Counted from the first letter of the stretch, positions 25,100 to 34,535 are shown. The stretch: DNA of 64,000 bases from Litorilituus lipolyticus (GCF_006439335.1 NZ_SAWY01000041.1:254775-318774), one strand, 5' to 3'. The notes: generated by a model not told the origin, from the letters alone. Program-made: numbers and translations.

Positions 25100-27097
25100 G
25101 TGATTTATAGAATAATAATAACTTTTTTACTTGTCATTAATTTTGCTAATAGCGACGCACATGCTACTGATTCAAAGCTATTTAAGTTTAGTGCCCTTGA
25201 ACTTGAAATGGATCGTATTGCAAATGAGTATGCAGGAGATACTTCTGCTGTGCTCGATGCTCTTGATAACCTACTAGAAAACTCTCCTAGTGCTACCCCA
25301 GGAGAAAGAGCGTTATTCATGACTTATGACTGTGCTTTAAGGGCAGGATTAGCTTCTACTTTAGCTGAGCAGCGGTTAGCTTCATTAAAAGAATATTCTC
25401 GAGAGCATACAAACAATGCTGCTGTCCGTGCTGCTACAGCGCTATGTGAAGCCAATGTGGCAAATTACTTAGAAGATAGCCCTTTATATCGTACTTCATT
25501 GTATAAGGCATTTTTATTTGCACAAAAGGCGGATGTGGCCACTTTACGTTATTGGATAAGCTTAAACGTTAGTAATTTATTTGAACAATTGCATGATGTA
25601 AAAAATAATGAAAAAGCACTATTAATAGGCTTGCAAGTTGCCAATGACAATCAAGATCTGCACCGAATACAAACAGCGAATCACTTATTGGCTGATCTTT
25701 ACCTTGCTTCGAAACAATATGAATTAGCCCTTAAGCATAATGAAGCCTCACAGCAAGCTCTAGAGCAAACTAAGGATACTTGGTATCAAGCTGAATTGTA
25801 CAGCAACAAAGCTAAAGCGTTACAAGCTTTAGCACAATATCAAAAAGCAAAAGAGTTTATTCAAAAAGCGATTAGCCAAAGTAAGAAAAAAGGTAAACAC
25901 CGAGATGCGCAATTTTTTGTGCTCGATTTGGCTTTTTTATCTTTGTTGATGAGTGATCTAGCTACGGCTAATTCATTAAGTGAATCGGTTGAACTGTACG
26001 CATCCGAATATAATGATGAGTATTTACAACATCAAGTGCTGTTACAGCAAAGTTTTTATGCCTTAATGAGTAATAATAGTGACAAAGCTATTACTTTATT
26101 TGAGCAAGCAATTAACTTTTTAGAGAAGCAAAACTACTCAGTTGCAAAATTGCTAGCTTGGCAAAAGCAAGCTCTAATCGCTCAAAAGGCTATGCTGTTT
26201 AAACGAGAAAGTGAAGCATTAGGGCAATATAGCTTGTTATTTGAAAACTATGTTCGCGAGAATAGCTTGAATATTCAGACTATTCTTCAAAAGGTATTAG
26301 TAAGTATCCGTGAAGATGATGCAGATATTGCACAATTTCATTTAGAGCAAGCAACAACGCAAACCGCGCAAATATCTGAAAACAGAGAGGTTCTGCTGTT
26401 AGGTGTGCTGTTATTAGCGGCATTACTGGCAATTATTTTAGCTAAATTTGTATGGTCAATGGTTATCAGGTACAAACTCAACCAGGCCGAAATAAATCGG
26501 CAACTATTCTATGATCCGTTAACTCAATGCTTTAACCGCCGTTATTTTAATGATGTCATTAGCAAGAACTTGCTTACAGCAAGCTTAGCCAAAAAGACCA
26601 GTTTTTTAGTAGCAATTGATATTGACCATTTTAAAAAATTTAATGATGTTTATGGGCACAGCGCAGGTGATACAGTTCTGAAAGAGTTAGTAAAAAATCT
26701 ACAAGATGATTCGCGCTTATCTGATAATGTAGTTCGATTAGGTGGCGAAGAGTTCCTCATTGTATTGCCACCTAATGAGAATTTACGTATAGAGGTAGTG
26801 ATTGAGCGCATATTAAGTCTTGTAAGTAACTCACCGGTGGTTATTGAAGATAAACCAAGGGATATCACTATCAGTATTGGTTATGTACCCGTTGAAAAAG
26901 CCAATAGTAAAGGTGATATTGATGATTTACTTAACTTAGCGGATAAAGCGCTCTATTTGGCCAAAGAAAAAGGTAGAAACAGAGCTTTTGGTGTCAGTGA
27001 ATTACAATGCCCAGCAAATTATATTGATAAGATAACCATCGCCAGTGAAAATAAGCTACTTAAACTTACAGAGATTGAGCCAAAGAAGAATTTATAG
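25100..27097 (+). CDS. Diguanylate cyclase with periplasmic TPR-type sensor
   Basis: A 665-residue protein: signal peptide, a long helical tetratricopeptide-like region (about 40-420, e.g. ASKQYELALKHNEASQQA), one membrane segment (LLGVLLLAALLAIILAKFVW), then a GGDEF domain with active motif GGEEF. An RLSD sequence five residues before GGEEF matches the RxxD inhibitory site, so product feedback is likely. It would make c-di-GMP in the cytoplasm in response to an envelope signal. GTG start. It stands between the two metabolite lobes with its own upstream region. A second cyclase of the same plan lies downstream on the other strand. Confidence 0.88.
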   Translation: MIYRIIITFLLVINFANSDAHATDSKLFKFSALELEMDRIANEYAGDTSAVLDALDNLLENSPSATPGERALFMTYDCALRAGLASTLAEQRLASLKEYSREHTNNAAVRAATALCEANVANYLEDSPLYRTSLYKAFLFAQKADVATLRYWISLNVSNLFEQLHDVKNNEKALLIGLQVANDNQDLHRIQTANHLLADLYLASKQYELALKHNEASQQALEQTKDTWYQAELYSNKAKALQALAQYQKAKEFIQKAISQSKKKGKHRDAQFFVLDLAFLSLLMSDLATANSLSESVELYASEYNDEYLQHQVLLQQSFYALMSNNSDKAITLFEQAINFLEKQNYSVAKLLAWQKQALIAQKAMLFKRESEALGQYSLLFENYVRENSLNIQTILQKVLVSIREDDADIAQFHLEQATTQTAQISENREVLLLGVLLLAALLAIILAKFVWSMVIRYKLNQAEINRQLFYDPLTQCFNRRYFNDVISKNLLTASLAKKTSFLVAIDIDHFKKFNDVYGHSAGDTVLKELVKNLQDDSRLSDNVVRLGGEEFLIVLPPNENLRIEVVIERILSLVSNSPVVIEDKPRDITISIGYVPVEKANSKGDIDDLLNLADKALYLAKEKGRNRAFGVSELQCPANYIDKITIASENKLLKLTEIEPKKNL

Positions 27098-27226
27098 TTG
27101 TAGTTTTCATGACATGTTCACCAATAATTTGTTATAACTGCCCCTATACTTAGTCAGCTGATCGATTTTGCTGCCTTTGTTTCTACAAGAATTCTCACCC
27201 TCAAAATAACAGAATAAATGCATTAA

Positions 27227-27877
27227 ATGAACAACGAAGAACAAGTAAATAACAACCTAATAAGCGTTAAAACTTTTGATAAATTGGCTCAAAAATATCA
27301 AGACAAGTACATGGATTTTAGGTTCTATCATGATACTTATGACAAGCTTTGCCAGTATATCAAACCTTCAACCGCAAAAATTTTAGATGTCGCTTGCGGA
27401 CCAGGCAATATTAGTAAGTACCTGTTATCGAAACTACCTAACTGCCAGGTTCTAGGTATTGATATGGCCCCAAAAATGGTTGAGCTTGCACAACAAAACG
27501 TGCCTCAAGCAAGTTTTTTAGTGATGGATTGTCGTGACTTTTCGGTTAGCCCACATGGTTATGAGGCGGTGGTTTGTGGTTTTTTCACGCCTTATTTATC
27601 TAAGCCTGAAATAGTGACCTTGATTGCTAACATACGCAAACACATAGTAATAGGTGGCGTATTATATATTAGTACAATGGAAGGTGAATATAATAACTCG
27701 GGTTTGCAAACTTCAAGTGCAGGAGATCAGGTATTTATTTATTACCATCAGTACCCATTTTTTGAAGAAGTGCTAGCAAGATCTGGTTTCAAGGTGATAA
27801 ATGTGAAGCGTAAAACTTTCCCTGTTGAAGAAGGAGAAGCAACAACTGATATGTTTATTTATGCTGAAGCTATATAG
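27227..27877 (+). CDS. Class I SAM-dependent methyltransferase
   Basis: A 216-residue Rossmann-fold methyltransferase. Motif I is ILDVACGPGNIS (about 46-57), the acidic ribose-binding end of strand 2 is LGIDMAPKMVELA, and motif II/III regions (VMDCRDF, GGVLYISTMEG) follow. Substrate is not readable. Some APE loci include a methyltransferase acting on the aryl head group; this gene is 5 kb from the APE core and stands alone, so that link is only a possibility. Confidence 0.82.
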   Translation: MNNEEQVNNNLISVKTFDKLAQKYQDKYMDFRFYHDTYDKLCQYIKPSTAKILDVACGPGNISKYLLSKLPNCQVLGIDMAPKMVELAQQNVPQASFLVMDCRDFSVSPHGYEAVVCGFFTPYLSKPEIVTLIANIRKHIVIGGVLYISTMEGEYNNSGLQTSSAGDQVFIYYHQYPFFEEVLARSGFKVINVKRKTFPVEEGEATTDMFIYAEAI

Positions 27878-27984
27878 CCTTACTGGTTTTAGTTGAAAAA
27901 GCATAGGCGAATATTTCAATTAAGCGCTTCAATACGTTACACTGCTAGGCTTTTAAATTTTAAGTCTTTTATAAAGAGTTTGTT

Positions 27985-28842
27985 ATGCGTTGGTCTTATT
28001 TTTTTATTTTGCAAATCATTATCTTTGCCGTAGTTGCTGGTGTTGTATATCAGCATGAAGACAAAGCCAGCCTAGTAAAAACACCACCCAAAGAATTGGC
28101 TCAATGGTATAAACCACAAAGTAAGCGACATGTTTGGCTACATACTATGTTTGCGCTTAGGCGTGAAATGCAGGCAATGTCTTTTTATGCAGAAGAAGGT
28201 GATAGTGTTCACCTTAAGCAATGGAGTGTTAATTTCAAAAAGCATTATTTGAGTATTGCTGACATGGTGCCGCAATGGCAAAAATTGCTAGATGAAAATA
28301 GCTTACAGCAACTTGAAAATGCAATTGCTCAGGATGATTTTCAAAATGTGAAGCTACAGCTACATACCCTACAGCACGGGTGTGATTCATGTCATAATGA
28401 CTATCAGGCCATTACAGCACTTACCTACCGCACACCAGATTTTTCAGATAAAACCATGCCAAGCGGTGAAGCTTTCTCTGATCACATGAATAAATTAACC
28501 CAACAAGTTAATCAGGTAAAAATATCATCACAAGATGGGTTTACTGCGTTGGCATTATCGTCACTTGATGAGTTAAAAGTAGAAATGAATGAGTTGGGCA
28601 AAGTGTGTGTAGATTGTCATAAAAAAGACAGAAGAGTCTATCCAGATGAAGACATGCAAAAAACCATGACAAGTTTAGAGACAGCCATTACTTCAGGTAC
28701 CTTAAAGGAGCAAGGAAGACACATAGGTACATTAGCTGTATTAGCATGTGCGCGTTGTCATGGTACACATAGAATTGTTTATGGTGCAAAAGAAAAGCTT
28801 ACAGAAGAAGTCAGCTTCAAAGCATTGTTAAAGCACAATTAA
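27985..28842 (+). CDS. Membrane-anchored triheme c-type cytochrome
   Basis: A 285-residue protein with an uncleaved-looking N-terminal anchor (WSYFFILQIIIFAVVAGVVY) and a periplasmic helical domain. Three CxxCH heme-binding motifs are present: CDSCH (about 132), CVDCH (about 211) and CARCH (about 257). The layout of a helical bundle followed by CxxCH recalls class II-like cytochrome c' repeats, but no named family was recognised. It probably carries electrons in the periplasm. No oxidoreductase partner is adjacent; the gene is flanked by the methyltransferase and a terminator shared with the convergent cyclase gene. Confidence 0.8.
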   Translation: MRWSYFFILQIIIFAVVAGVVYQHEDKASLVKTPPKELAQWYKPQSKRHVWLHTMFALRREMQAMSFYAEEGDSVHLKQWSVNFKKHYLSIADMVPQWQKLLDENSLQQLENAIAQDDFQNVKLQLHTLQHGCDSCHNDYQAITALTYRTPDFSDKTMPSGEAFSDHMNKLTQQVNQVKISSQDGFTALALSSLDELKVEMNELGKVCVDCHKKDRRVYPDEDMQKTMTSLETAITSGTLKEQGRHIGTLAVLACARCHGTHRIVYGAKEKLTEEVSFKALLKHN

Positions 28843-28868
28843 TTTTCAACTGATTGAGTTGATTATTT

Positions 28869-28912
28869 AAAGACACTATTTTTGTGATTGTAGTAAAAAT
28901 AATGTCTTTTAT
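28869..28912. terminator. Bidirectional terminator
   Basis: AAAGACACTATTTTT pairs with AAAAATAATGTCTTT (one mismatch) around a short loop, followed by TTTTAT on the plus strand and preceded by A residues. It separates the cytochrome gene from the convergent GGDEF gene. Confidence 0.75.
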
Positions 28913-28938
28913 ACCCTACGGCTTAGTTCTATTTAAAA

Positions 28939-30858
28939 CTAAGCCAATACCACTTTGTTACGTCCATGTTCTTTTGCCTGATATAGTGCAACGTCAGCAT
29001 TGTGGAATATTTCGCTAAATGTTTCTTCTTTTGATGTTAATTGAGAAACACCAAAGCTTGCGGTGATTTTTATTTCGGTATTATTGGCAGTGAAAGATTG
29101 CTCTTCTGTAGCTGCTCTTATTCTTTCTGCAATAATGGCAGCTTGCTTTGAAGACGCGGTAGGAAGAACGATTAAAAACTCTTCACCGCCAATTCTACCA
29201 ATAATATCGTTAGCTCTAACGAATCCACAGGCTAGTATTGCAAGTTCTTTTAAGGCTACATCGCCAGCTGTATGACCATATTCATCGTTAACTTGTTTGA
29301 AGAAGTCGATATCAAACATAATGATTGAGAAATCTTTTTTCGTTTTTTTGGCATACGCTAAATATTTTTCTGCTTGATTGAAAGCAAAACGTCGATTGGC
29401 TAAGCCCGTTAATGAGTCTGTATTTGCCAGCATTTGCAGTGATTGGCTCGTTTTTAACTGGCGATAGACAAAATATGCAAGTAGCAAAGTTAAAGTTGAA
29501 ATAATGGCAATCACTAGGTTCTGTAACCATTGCTTATTCTGCGCATTTTCAAGTGCTATATCGTTAAGCTGTTTCTCTTGTTCAAGTAATTTATTTTTTA
29601 ATAAGGCTTGGTCAGTATCAAAAATGATTTTCATTTTAGAACGAATTTTTTCACGTTCAGAGTTACTGTAATTTGATTGTATATCTCTCGCTTGCGATTG
29701 CAGATTGTAAGCGGTTTTATAGTCATCTTGAAAGGTAGCAAGTTTGGCTTTTAAGTCATATAATTGTCTGTACACTGACAAGGCATTTTCTTTCTCTATG
29801 CCTATTAGTGTTGTTTCTACTTTGCTTAGTGCTTGCTCAGCTAATTCAAGTTTTTCATCGTTTAACTCTAATTCTGCTTTGACCAGCAAATGATCTATTT
29901 TTTCATAGGGAGTATTACCTAGGGTTTTATAGCGTTGATATTTATTGAAGTAATAACGAGCTTTTTCATTCTTTTCACTTTGTAAGAATACTTTTGCTAA
30001 ACCAAGATAAGCGCCAGGCTCATAGTCTTCGGTATTTACTTTCTTTGATAGTTCTATGACTTGATAAAAGGCTTCTTTTGCCAACTCATATGATTTCTTT
30101 CGTAAATAGTTATAAGCTAGGGCATTTTGTGCAAATAGGGCATCAAAGAATAATTCATGTATCAAGAAATACTCTAAAGCTTCATTGGCGAACCGTATTG
30201 CTTGTTCATCGTCGTATAACAGTGAATAAGAAGTCGACATCTGGATTTTCATATAGGCTATTTCTAAATCATCACCTAACTGTTCAAACAAGTGATAACC
30301 TTTATTGAAATATTTTATTGCTTCGATGTCATTATGGTTTAATGAGTAAGAGCTTGCTATATAGCTATAGCTATCTGCCAGTGACTTTAAGTTTTCACTA
30401 TCAAGGGAGCGTTGCTCAGCTTGCTTATACAAGAGCATGGCTTCTTTTGCCTTCCCCAACGAGTCAAGTAAGGTTGCTTGGGTAAGCAATAATGAAATAC
30501 CTGTTGTACTGTTCGGTTTAGGCTTAAAGGTATTGGCGGTGTCGACATATTCTTGGCTTTGTTCTAACTTACCTAGGTATGAACAATACAACGCCATTTT
30601 GGCAAATAAAGTTGCTTTCTCTGCATTGTTCATTTTGCTTGAGGATTTGGCATAAAGTTTTTCGGCAAAATCTAACGCAATAGCAGGATCTTTTTTATTA
30701 AATTCATCTAATTGTTGAAAAGGAGCTTTGATCCAAGAAGAATGCTCCTCTTCAGCATAACTAGGCATACTGAAGATAAAATATGTAATGCAGCTAATGA
30801 TAAATAACTGAAAATACTTTAAGTTAGATAAACAACTTTCGTGAACCCTATCTATCAT
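28939..30858 (-). CDS. Diguanylate cyclase with TPR-type sensor
   Basis: About 639 residues: signal peptide (LFIISCITYFIFSMPSYAEE), a TPR-like helical sensor (about 40-400), a coiled segment, a membrane helix (WLQNLVIAIISTLTLLLAYFVY) and a C-terminal GGDEF domain with GGEEF. RAND five residues before it fits the RxxD inhibitory site. The frame opens at 30900, but the ATG at 30858, after a GAGAG sequence, gives a normal signal peptide; ATG 30873 is also possible. Same design as the cyclase at 25100, possibly an old duplication. Signal unknown. Confidence 0.87.
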   Translation of the reverse strand: MIDRVHESCLSNLKYFQLFIISCITYFIFSMPSYAEEEHSSWIKAPFQQLDEFNKKDPAIALDFAEKLYAKSSSKMNNAEKATLFAKMALYCSYLGKLEQSQEYVDTANTFKPKPNSTTGISLLLTQATLLDSLGKAKEAMLLYKQAEQRSLDSENLKSLADSYSYIASSYSLNHNDIEAIKYFNKGYHLFEQLGDDLEIAYMKIQMSTSYSLLYDDEQAIRFANEALEYFLIHELFFDALFAQNALAYNYLRKKSYELAKEAFYQVIELSKKVNTEDYEPGAYLGLAKVFLQSEKNEKARYYFNKYQRYKTLGNTPYEKIDHLLVKAELELNDEKLELAEQALSKVETTLIGIEKENALSVYRQLYDLKAKLATFQDDYKTAYNLQSQARDIQSNYSNSEREKIRSKMKIIFDTDQALLKNKLLEQEKQLNDIALENAQNKQWLQNLVIAIISTLTLLLAYFVYRQLKTSQSLQMLANTDSLTGLANRRFAFNQAEKYLAYAKKTKKDFSIIMFDIDFFKQVNDEYGHTAGDVALKELAILACGFVRANDIIGRIGGEEFLIVLPTASSKQAAIIAERIRAATEEQSFTANNTEIKITASFGVSQLTSKEETFSEIFHNADVALYQAKEHGRNKVVLA

Positions 30859-31019
30859 CAATACTGCTCTCATCACGATTATCTTAGTATACAAACTCAT
30901 TTTTTTGCATCTTTGTGTAATTATATAAGTAACATAACTGTTTTAATTGTAGTAGTTTTTATTCAAAATATTAGAATGTTTTTCGAGAAGTTTTGTTTGT
31001 TTTTTAAAAGGCGCTTTAT

Positions 31020-32378
31020 ATGTATGACCCTCTACTACATCAATCTCCTGGTCATGGAGAACCTTATCCAGATAGTTATTGGGCGGATACTCTTTATAAG
31101 GGAGGGAAGTCATCTTCACCTAAAAGTAATGGCACTGCAGCGCTTGAAACGGATATTGATGTTGATGTTGCCATTGTTGGCGCAGGGTATACTGGTTTGT
31201 CTTGTGCTCTGCACTTGGCCCAGCAACATGGTATTAAAGCACATGTATTAGAAGCCAACCAAACTGCATGGGGCTGTAGCGGCAGAAATGCAGGTTTTAT
31301 TTTAAAATCATCAGGTAGAAAAACTTACCCAAGCATGCTTAAGACATGGGGTAAAGAAGTCATGCATGGTATTTACCAAGAGATGTGCCAAGGTGTTGAA
31401 ACGGTTAATGGCTTAATAGCTCAAGGTATTGATTGTCAGCAGCAGTCATCAGGTTTCCTTAAAGTTGCCCATAAACCTGCAATGTTAAACACTCTAATAA
31501 AGCAAGCAAAACTTCAGCAAGAAATGTTCAATTATCAAGTTGAAGTACTAAGTGAACAGCAAGTTCGTCAACAATATATGGACGATAGAAATGCTTTTGG
31601 TGCCATTCGTTATCATGATGGTTTTGGTTTGAACCCATTAAAGCTGGCCTTGGGTTATCAACAAATAGCCCAGAAGGCTGGGGCCACAATTCATACCTCT
31701 TCACCTGTTCAGCACTGGACTCAGGAAAATAATGCGCAGGTCTTACATACACCCAAAGCAAGAGTGACAGCTAAAAAAGTGGTTATTGCCACTAATGGTT
31801 ATACGCCTAAAGGTTTTCACCCTCTGATAGAAAAAAGAAGTTTACCTGTGCTTTCACAAATTATTGTTACAGAGCCATTAACCGATGCACAATTAGCACA
31901 GTGTAATTTTCTCACTTCAAATGTGGTGATGGACACCAGAGCATTGAAATACTATTACCGAAAATTACCTGACAACCGCATATTATTTGGTGGACGAGGT
32001 GCTATTACAGGTAATAAGGCAGATGATCCTTATTATGCTAATCGTTTACTGTCGGTTTTAAAAACTAGTTTCCCACCACTAAGCAGTTTAAAGTTTGATT
32101 ATGCTTGGTCTGGCTGGATTTGTATGTCACTAGATGATATTCCGCATATTTATCAAGACAAAGATCAACAAGTGTTTTATGCCATGGGGTATTGTGGAAG
32201 TGGTGTTTCTTTTTCTACGCAAGCGGGTAAGCGATTAGCTGAAAGAGTGGCAGAGAAAGAGCTACCTAATTTACCGCTATATCAAACATCTTTACCTAAG
32301 TTTCCACTTGCACCACTTAGACGGGTCGGGCAGTGGGGTTATTTTCATTATGGAAAAATAAAAGATACCTATTTTTAA
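31020..32378 (+). CDS. FAD-dependent oxidoreductase (PuuB/DAO type)
   Basis: A 452-residue flavoprotein of the D-amino-acid-oxidase/gamma-glutamylputrescine-oxidase group. The FAD-binding Rossmann motif is VDVAIVGAGYTGLSCALHLA with the downstream acidic residue in VLEANQ; WGCSGRNAGFIL is a family signature; a second FAD contact is YAMGYCGSGVSFSTQAGKRL. Likely oxidises an amine or amino-acid derivative and passes electrons to oxygen. No polyamine pathway gene is adjacent. It immediately precedes the aryl polyene cluster but is separated by a 170-base region, so it is probably not part of that operon. Confidence 0.85.
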   Translation: MYDPLLHQSPGHGEPYPDSYWADTLYKGGKSSSPKSNGTAALETDIDVDVAIVGAGYTGLSCALHLAQQHGIKAHVLEANQTAWGCSGRNAGFILKSSGRKTYPSMLKTWGKEVMHGIYQEMCQGVETVNGLIAQGIDCQQQSSGFLKVAHKPAMLNTLIKQAKLQQEMFNYQVEVLSEQQVRQQYMDDRNAFGAIRYHDGFGLNPLKLALGYQQIAQKAGATIHTSSPVQHWTQENNAQVLHTPKARVTAKKVVIATNGYTPKGFHPLIEKRSLPVLSQIIVTEPLTDAQLAQCNFLTSNVVMDTRALKYYYRKLPDNRILFGGRGAITGNKADDPYYANRLLSVLKTSFPPLSSLKFDYAWSGWICMSLDDIPHIYQDKDQQVFYAMGYCGSGVSFSTQAGKRLAERVAEKELPNLPLYQTSLPKFPLAPLRRVGQWGYFHYGKIKDTYF

Positions 32379-32590
32379 AATCACTTTAGATAGCCGAAAA
32401 CTGTGGTTAGCACATAATATGATTTGTCGGTAAATTGAAGAAAAATGCTGATAAAATTGTGTTAATGTACAACTAAACGGTACAAAGTTTATCTTTAGTA
32501 AACGTAGTAATCACTTGAATCACACTATCGCCTTAGGTAAAATCTGCCTCCTTGTTTTTGTGTTTACTATATCTTAAAGGGTATTTCAGT
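32379..32590 (+). promoter_or_regulatory. Upstream region of the aryl polyene operon
   Basis: This AT-rich gap should hold the main APE promoter. A short direct repeat (GTACAA at about 32466 and again 13 bases on) is visible, but I cannot define an operator or -10/-35 with confidence. AAAGGG precedes the TTG start of the first gene. Confidence 0.4.
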
Positions 32591-33367
32591 TTGAAATTTA
32601 CCATTAAAAAATGTGTTGCTTGGGGCGGTGGTTTAACCACAGACCAAGACTGGCAAGAGTTCGCGCAAAAAGAAAAAGAGTTATCTCTAGAGCAAGAGTT
32701 ACCTGCGTTAAAGCAAATGCCGGCAATGCAACGCAGAAGATTAAGCCCTTTTGCAAAGCTGTCTTTACATTGTGCACTATCGGCCGCTGAGGATTGTTTA
32801 GCTACTGTACCGAGTGTTTTTGCCTCTCGTCATGGAGATTTACAAAAAACGAGTAAATTAATCAGTGATGTTGCAGCCAAAGAAGTGTTATCACCGACAC
32901 AATTTGGCTTGTCAGTGCATAACGCAGTGGGCGGATTGTTCAGTATTTATACTGGTAATAAAGCGCCTTTGAGTGCTATTTCTGCCGGCGAGGATACTTT
33001 TTTTGTCGCGATATTAGATGCGGTAAGTAAAATGAACTATAACGCATACCCACAAATTTTGCTGGTATACACTGAAGCACAAGTACCTGAAATATATGCG
33101 CAATATGTTGCTCAAGAAGAGTATTCTATGTCATGTGCATTATTGATAGAGCCTGTTCAATCGGCATTGGCAAGTGAATGTGAAGAAGATAAAGCTGTTT
33201 TTGAATTAACTTTATCGAATAAAGAACAAGGTGATAAACCCGCTGGAGATGATGAAAATCCGCACATGCAAGCGCTAGATTTTCTTCATTTTTATTATAG
33301 TGGTGTAGAACAAGCAGAAGTTGTTTCAAAGCGCCATAAATGGCAATTTAAAAGAACAACTTGTTAG
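32591..33367 (+). CDS. apeC: APE chain-length factor (KS-like, no active cysteine)
   Basis: A 258-residue ketosynthase-like protein covering only the N-terminal half of a KS. At the place of the catalytic cysteine it has SAISAGED, so glycine replaces cysteine; no catalytic histidines follow. This is the chain-length-factor partner that pairs with the KS ApeO in aryl polyene synthesis. The open frame extends to 32552, but a TTG at 32591 eight bases after AAAGGG gives a start (KFTIKKCVAWGG) typical of the family. First gene of the APE operon; two ACP genes follow. Confidence 0.85.
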   Translation: MKFTIKKCVAWGGGLTTDQDWQEFAQKEKELSLEQELPALKQMPAMQRRRLSPFAKLSLHCALSAAEDCLATVPSVFASRHGDLQKTSKLISDVAAKEVLSPTQFGLSVHNAVGGLFSIYTGNKAPLSAISAGEDTFFVAILDAVSKMNYNAYPQILLVYTEAQVPEIYAQYVAQEEYSMSCALLIEPVQSALASECEEDKAVFELTLSNKEQGDKPAGDDENPHMQALDFLHFYYSGVEQAEVVSKRHKWQFKRTTC

Positions 33368-33388
33368 TCGTATTTAAAGGAAATAAAA

Positions 33389-33646
33389 ATGAATGCATTA
33401 AGTGAAGAAGTAAAACAGTTAATTATTGATACCTTAGATCTGGAAGATATTGAGCCAGCAGATATTGATTATGAAGATGCGCTGTTTGTAGATGGTTTAG
33501 GTTTAGATTCTATTGATGCATTAGAGTTAGGTGTGGCAATTAAAAAAGCCTATGATGTTAAAATTGATAATAATTCTGAAGACAGCAAAAAACACTTCTA
33601 TTCGGTGAAAACCTTATGTGAGTTTATTGCAGCGAATCGTGGATAA
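33389..33646 (+). CDS. apeE: APE acyl carrier protein 1
   Basis: An 85-residue acidic ACP with attachment site GLGLDSIDALELGVAI. An AAAGGAAA site precedes the ATG. The C-terminal SKKHFYSVKTLCEFIAAN matches the phosphopantetheine-binding proteins that open APE clusters. It probably carries either the aryl starter or the growing polyene. The second ACP gene begins 8 bases after its stop, so the two are cotranslated. Which ACP holds starter and which holds extender cannot be told from sequence. Confidence 0.88.
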   Translation: MNALSEEVKQLIIDTLDLEDIEPADIDYEDALFVDGLGLDSIDALELGVAIKKAYDVKIDNNSEDSKKHFYSVKTLCEFIAANRG

Positions 33647-33654
33647 TAAACACT

Positions 33655-33897
33655 ATGAATAACGAACAATTATTTTCAATGCTTAGTGATATTCTCGTTG
33701 ATGCTTTTGAAGTTGAAGAGGAAGATATCACCTTAGAAGCTAACTTATATGATGACCTAGATCTAGATAGCATAGATGCGGTAGATCTTGTGGTTAAGTT
33801 AAGAGAGCAAACGGGTAAAAAAATTGAACCCAACGACTTTAAGCAAGTACGTACTGTAGAAGACGTTATTACTGCAATCAGTAAGTTGCTCAATTAA
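33655..33897 (+). CDS. apeF: APE acyl carrier protein 2
   Basis: An 80-residue ACP close to AcpP in style, with DLDLDSIDAVDLVVKL around the serine and EPNDFKQVRTVEDVITAI in helix III. Distinct from the first ACP in loop and helix II, as expected for the two non-equivalent carriers of APE systems. Lies directly behind the first ACP and 59 bases before the membrane-protein gene; the gap holds a small palindromic repeat. Confidence 0.88.
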   Translation: MNNEQLFSMLSDILVDAFEVEEEDITLEANLYDDLDLDSIDAVDLVVKLREQTGKKIEPNDFKQVRTVEDVITAISKLLN

Positions 33898-33920
33898 TCT
33901 CTCTATAAAATGAGCCAGCG

Positions 33921-33941
33921 CTAATTAGTCACTAATTAGTG
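33921..33941. repeat. Tandem CTAATTAG palindromes in the apeF-apeG gap
   Basis: Two copies of CTAATTAG are spaced 11 bp start to start; the second sits in the 12-bp palindrome CACTAATTAGTG. It could be a weak mRNA element or protein site within the operon, or chance in AT-rich DNA. Confidence 0.35.
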
Positions 33942-33956
33942 ATTTAATGACGCTAT

Positions 33957-34520
33957 ATGAAAAATGCTATACTCGGTTTAACATTTTTAATTTATCCAGT
34001 ACTTGTTTACTTTGGTTTACAATATGTTAAGCCGAGCTATCTCGCAGCTTTCTTTGCACTAATTTTTGCTTACCGATATTTTTCACAAGATAAACGTAAA
34101 GGTAAAATACCGCATTTAAATATTTTATTTATTAGTGTTACTTCACTACTTGCCTTCTCTATGCTTGCTAATTCAGCAATAGCCTTGAAATTTTATCCTG
34201 TGGTGGTGAATGTCAGTTTTTTAGTTATCTTTGCTTATTCTTTATGGAAACCACCGAGTGTGGTTGAAGTCATTGCAAGCTTGCAAGAAGAGTTAGATCA
34301 ACAAGGAATTATCTACACACGTAATGTCACTAAAGTGTGGTGTGTATTTTTTAGTGTTAATGCAATGATAGCTACTTGGACTATTTTTCAAGAAGATCAA
34401 AGCTACTGGTTGATTTATAATGGCTTGGTTTCTTACGTGCTGATGGGTTTATTAATGCTTATAGAGTTCGGTGTTAGAAAATACGTTAAGCATAATAAGA
34501 GTAAAGTAGCGTCTAGCTAA
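33957..34520 (+). CDS. apeG: APE membrane protein (COG4648 type)
   Basis: A 187-residue inner-membrane protein with about five predicted helices (LGLTFLIYPVLVYFGLQYV, YLAAFFALIFAYRYF, LFISVTSLLAFSMLANSA, VVVNVSFLVIFAYSLW, WLIYNGLVSYVLMGLLML). Size, spacing and position between the ACPs and the AMP ligase match the COG4648 family protein found at this point of APE clusters. Function is unknown; a membrane anchor for the assembly line or a role in product transfer has been considered for the family. No catalytic motif seen. Confidence 0.82.
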   Translation: MKNAILGLTFLIYPVLVYFGLQYVKPSYLAAFFALIFAYRYFSQDKRKGKIPHLNILFISVTSLLAFSMLANSAIALKFYPVVVNVSFLVIFAYSLWKPPSVVEVIASLQEELDQQGIIYTRNVTKVWCVFFSVNAMIATWTIFQEDQSYWLIYNGLVSYVLMGLLMLIEFGVRKYVKHNKSKVASS

Positions 34521-34535
34521 AACTGTAGTAAAGTC

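Noticed and set aside
30841-31251. A 136-residue plus-strand frame overlapping the start of the FAD oxidoreductase
   Set aside because: It covers the oxidoreductase N-terminus in another frame and the opposite cyclase start; only the oxidoreductase frame has a recognisable Rossmann motif.
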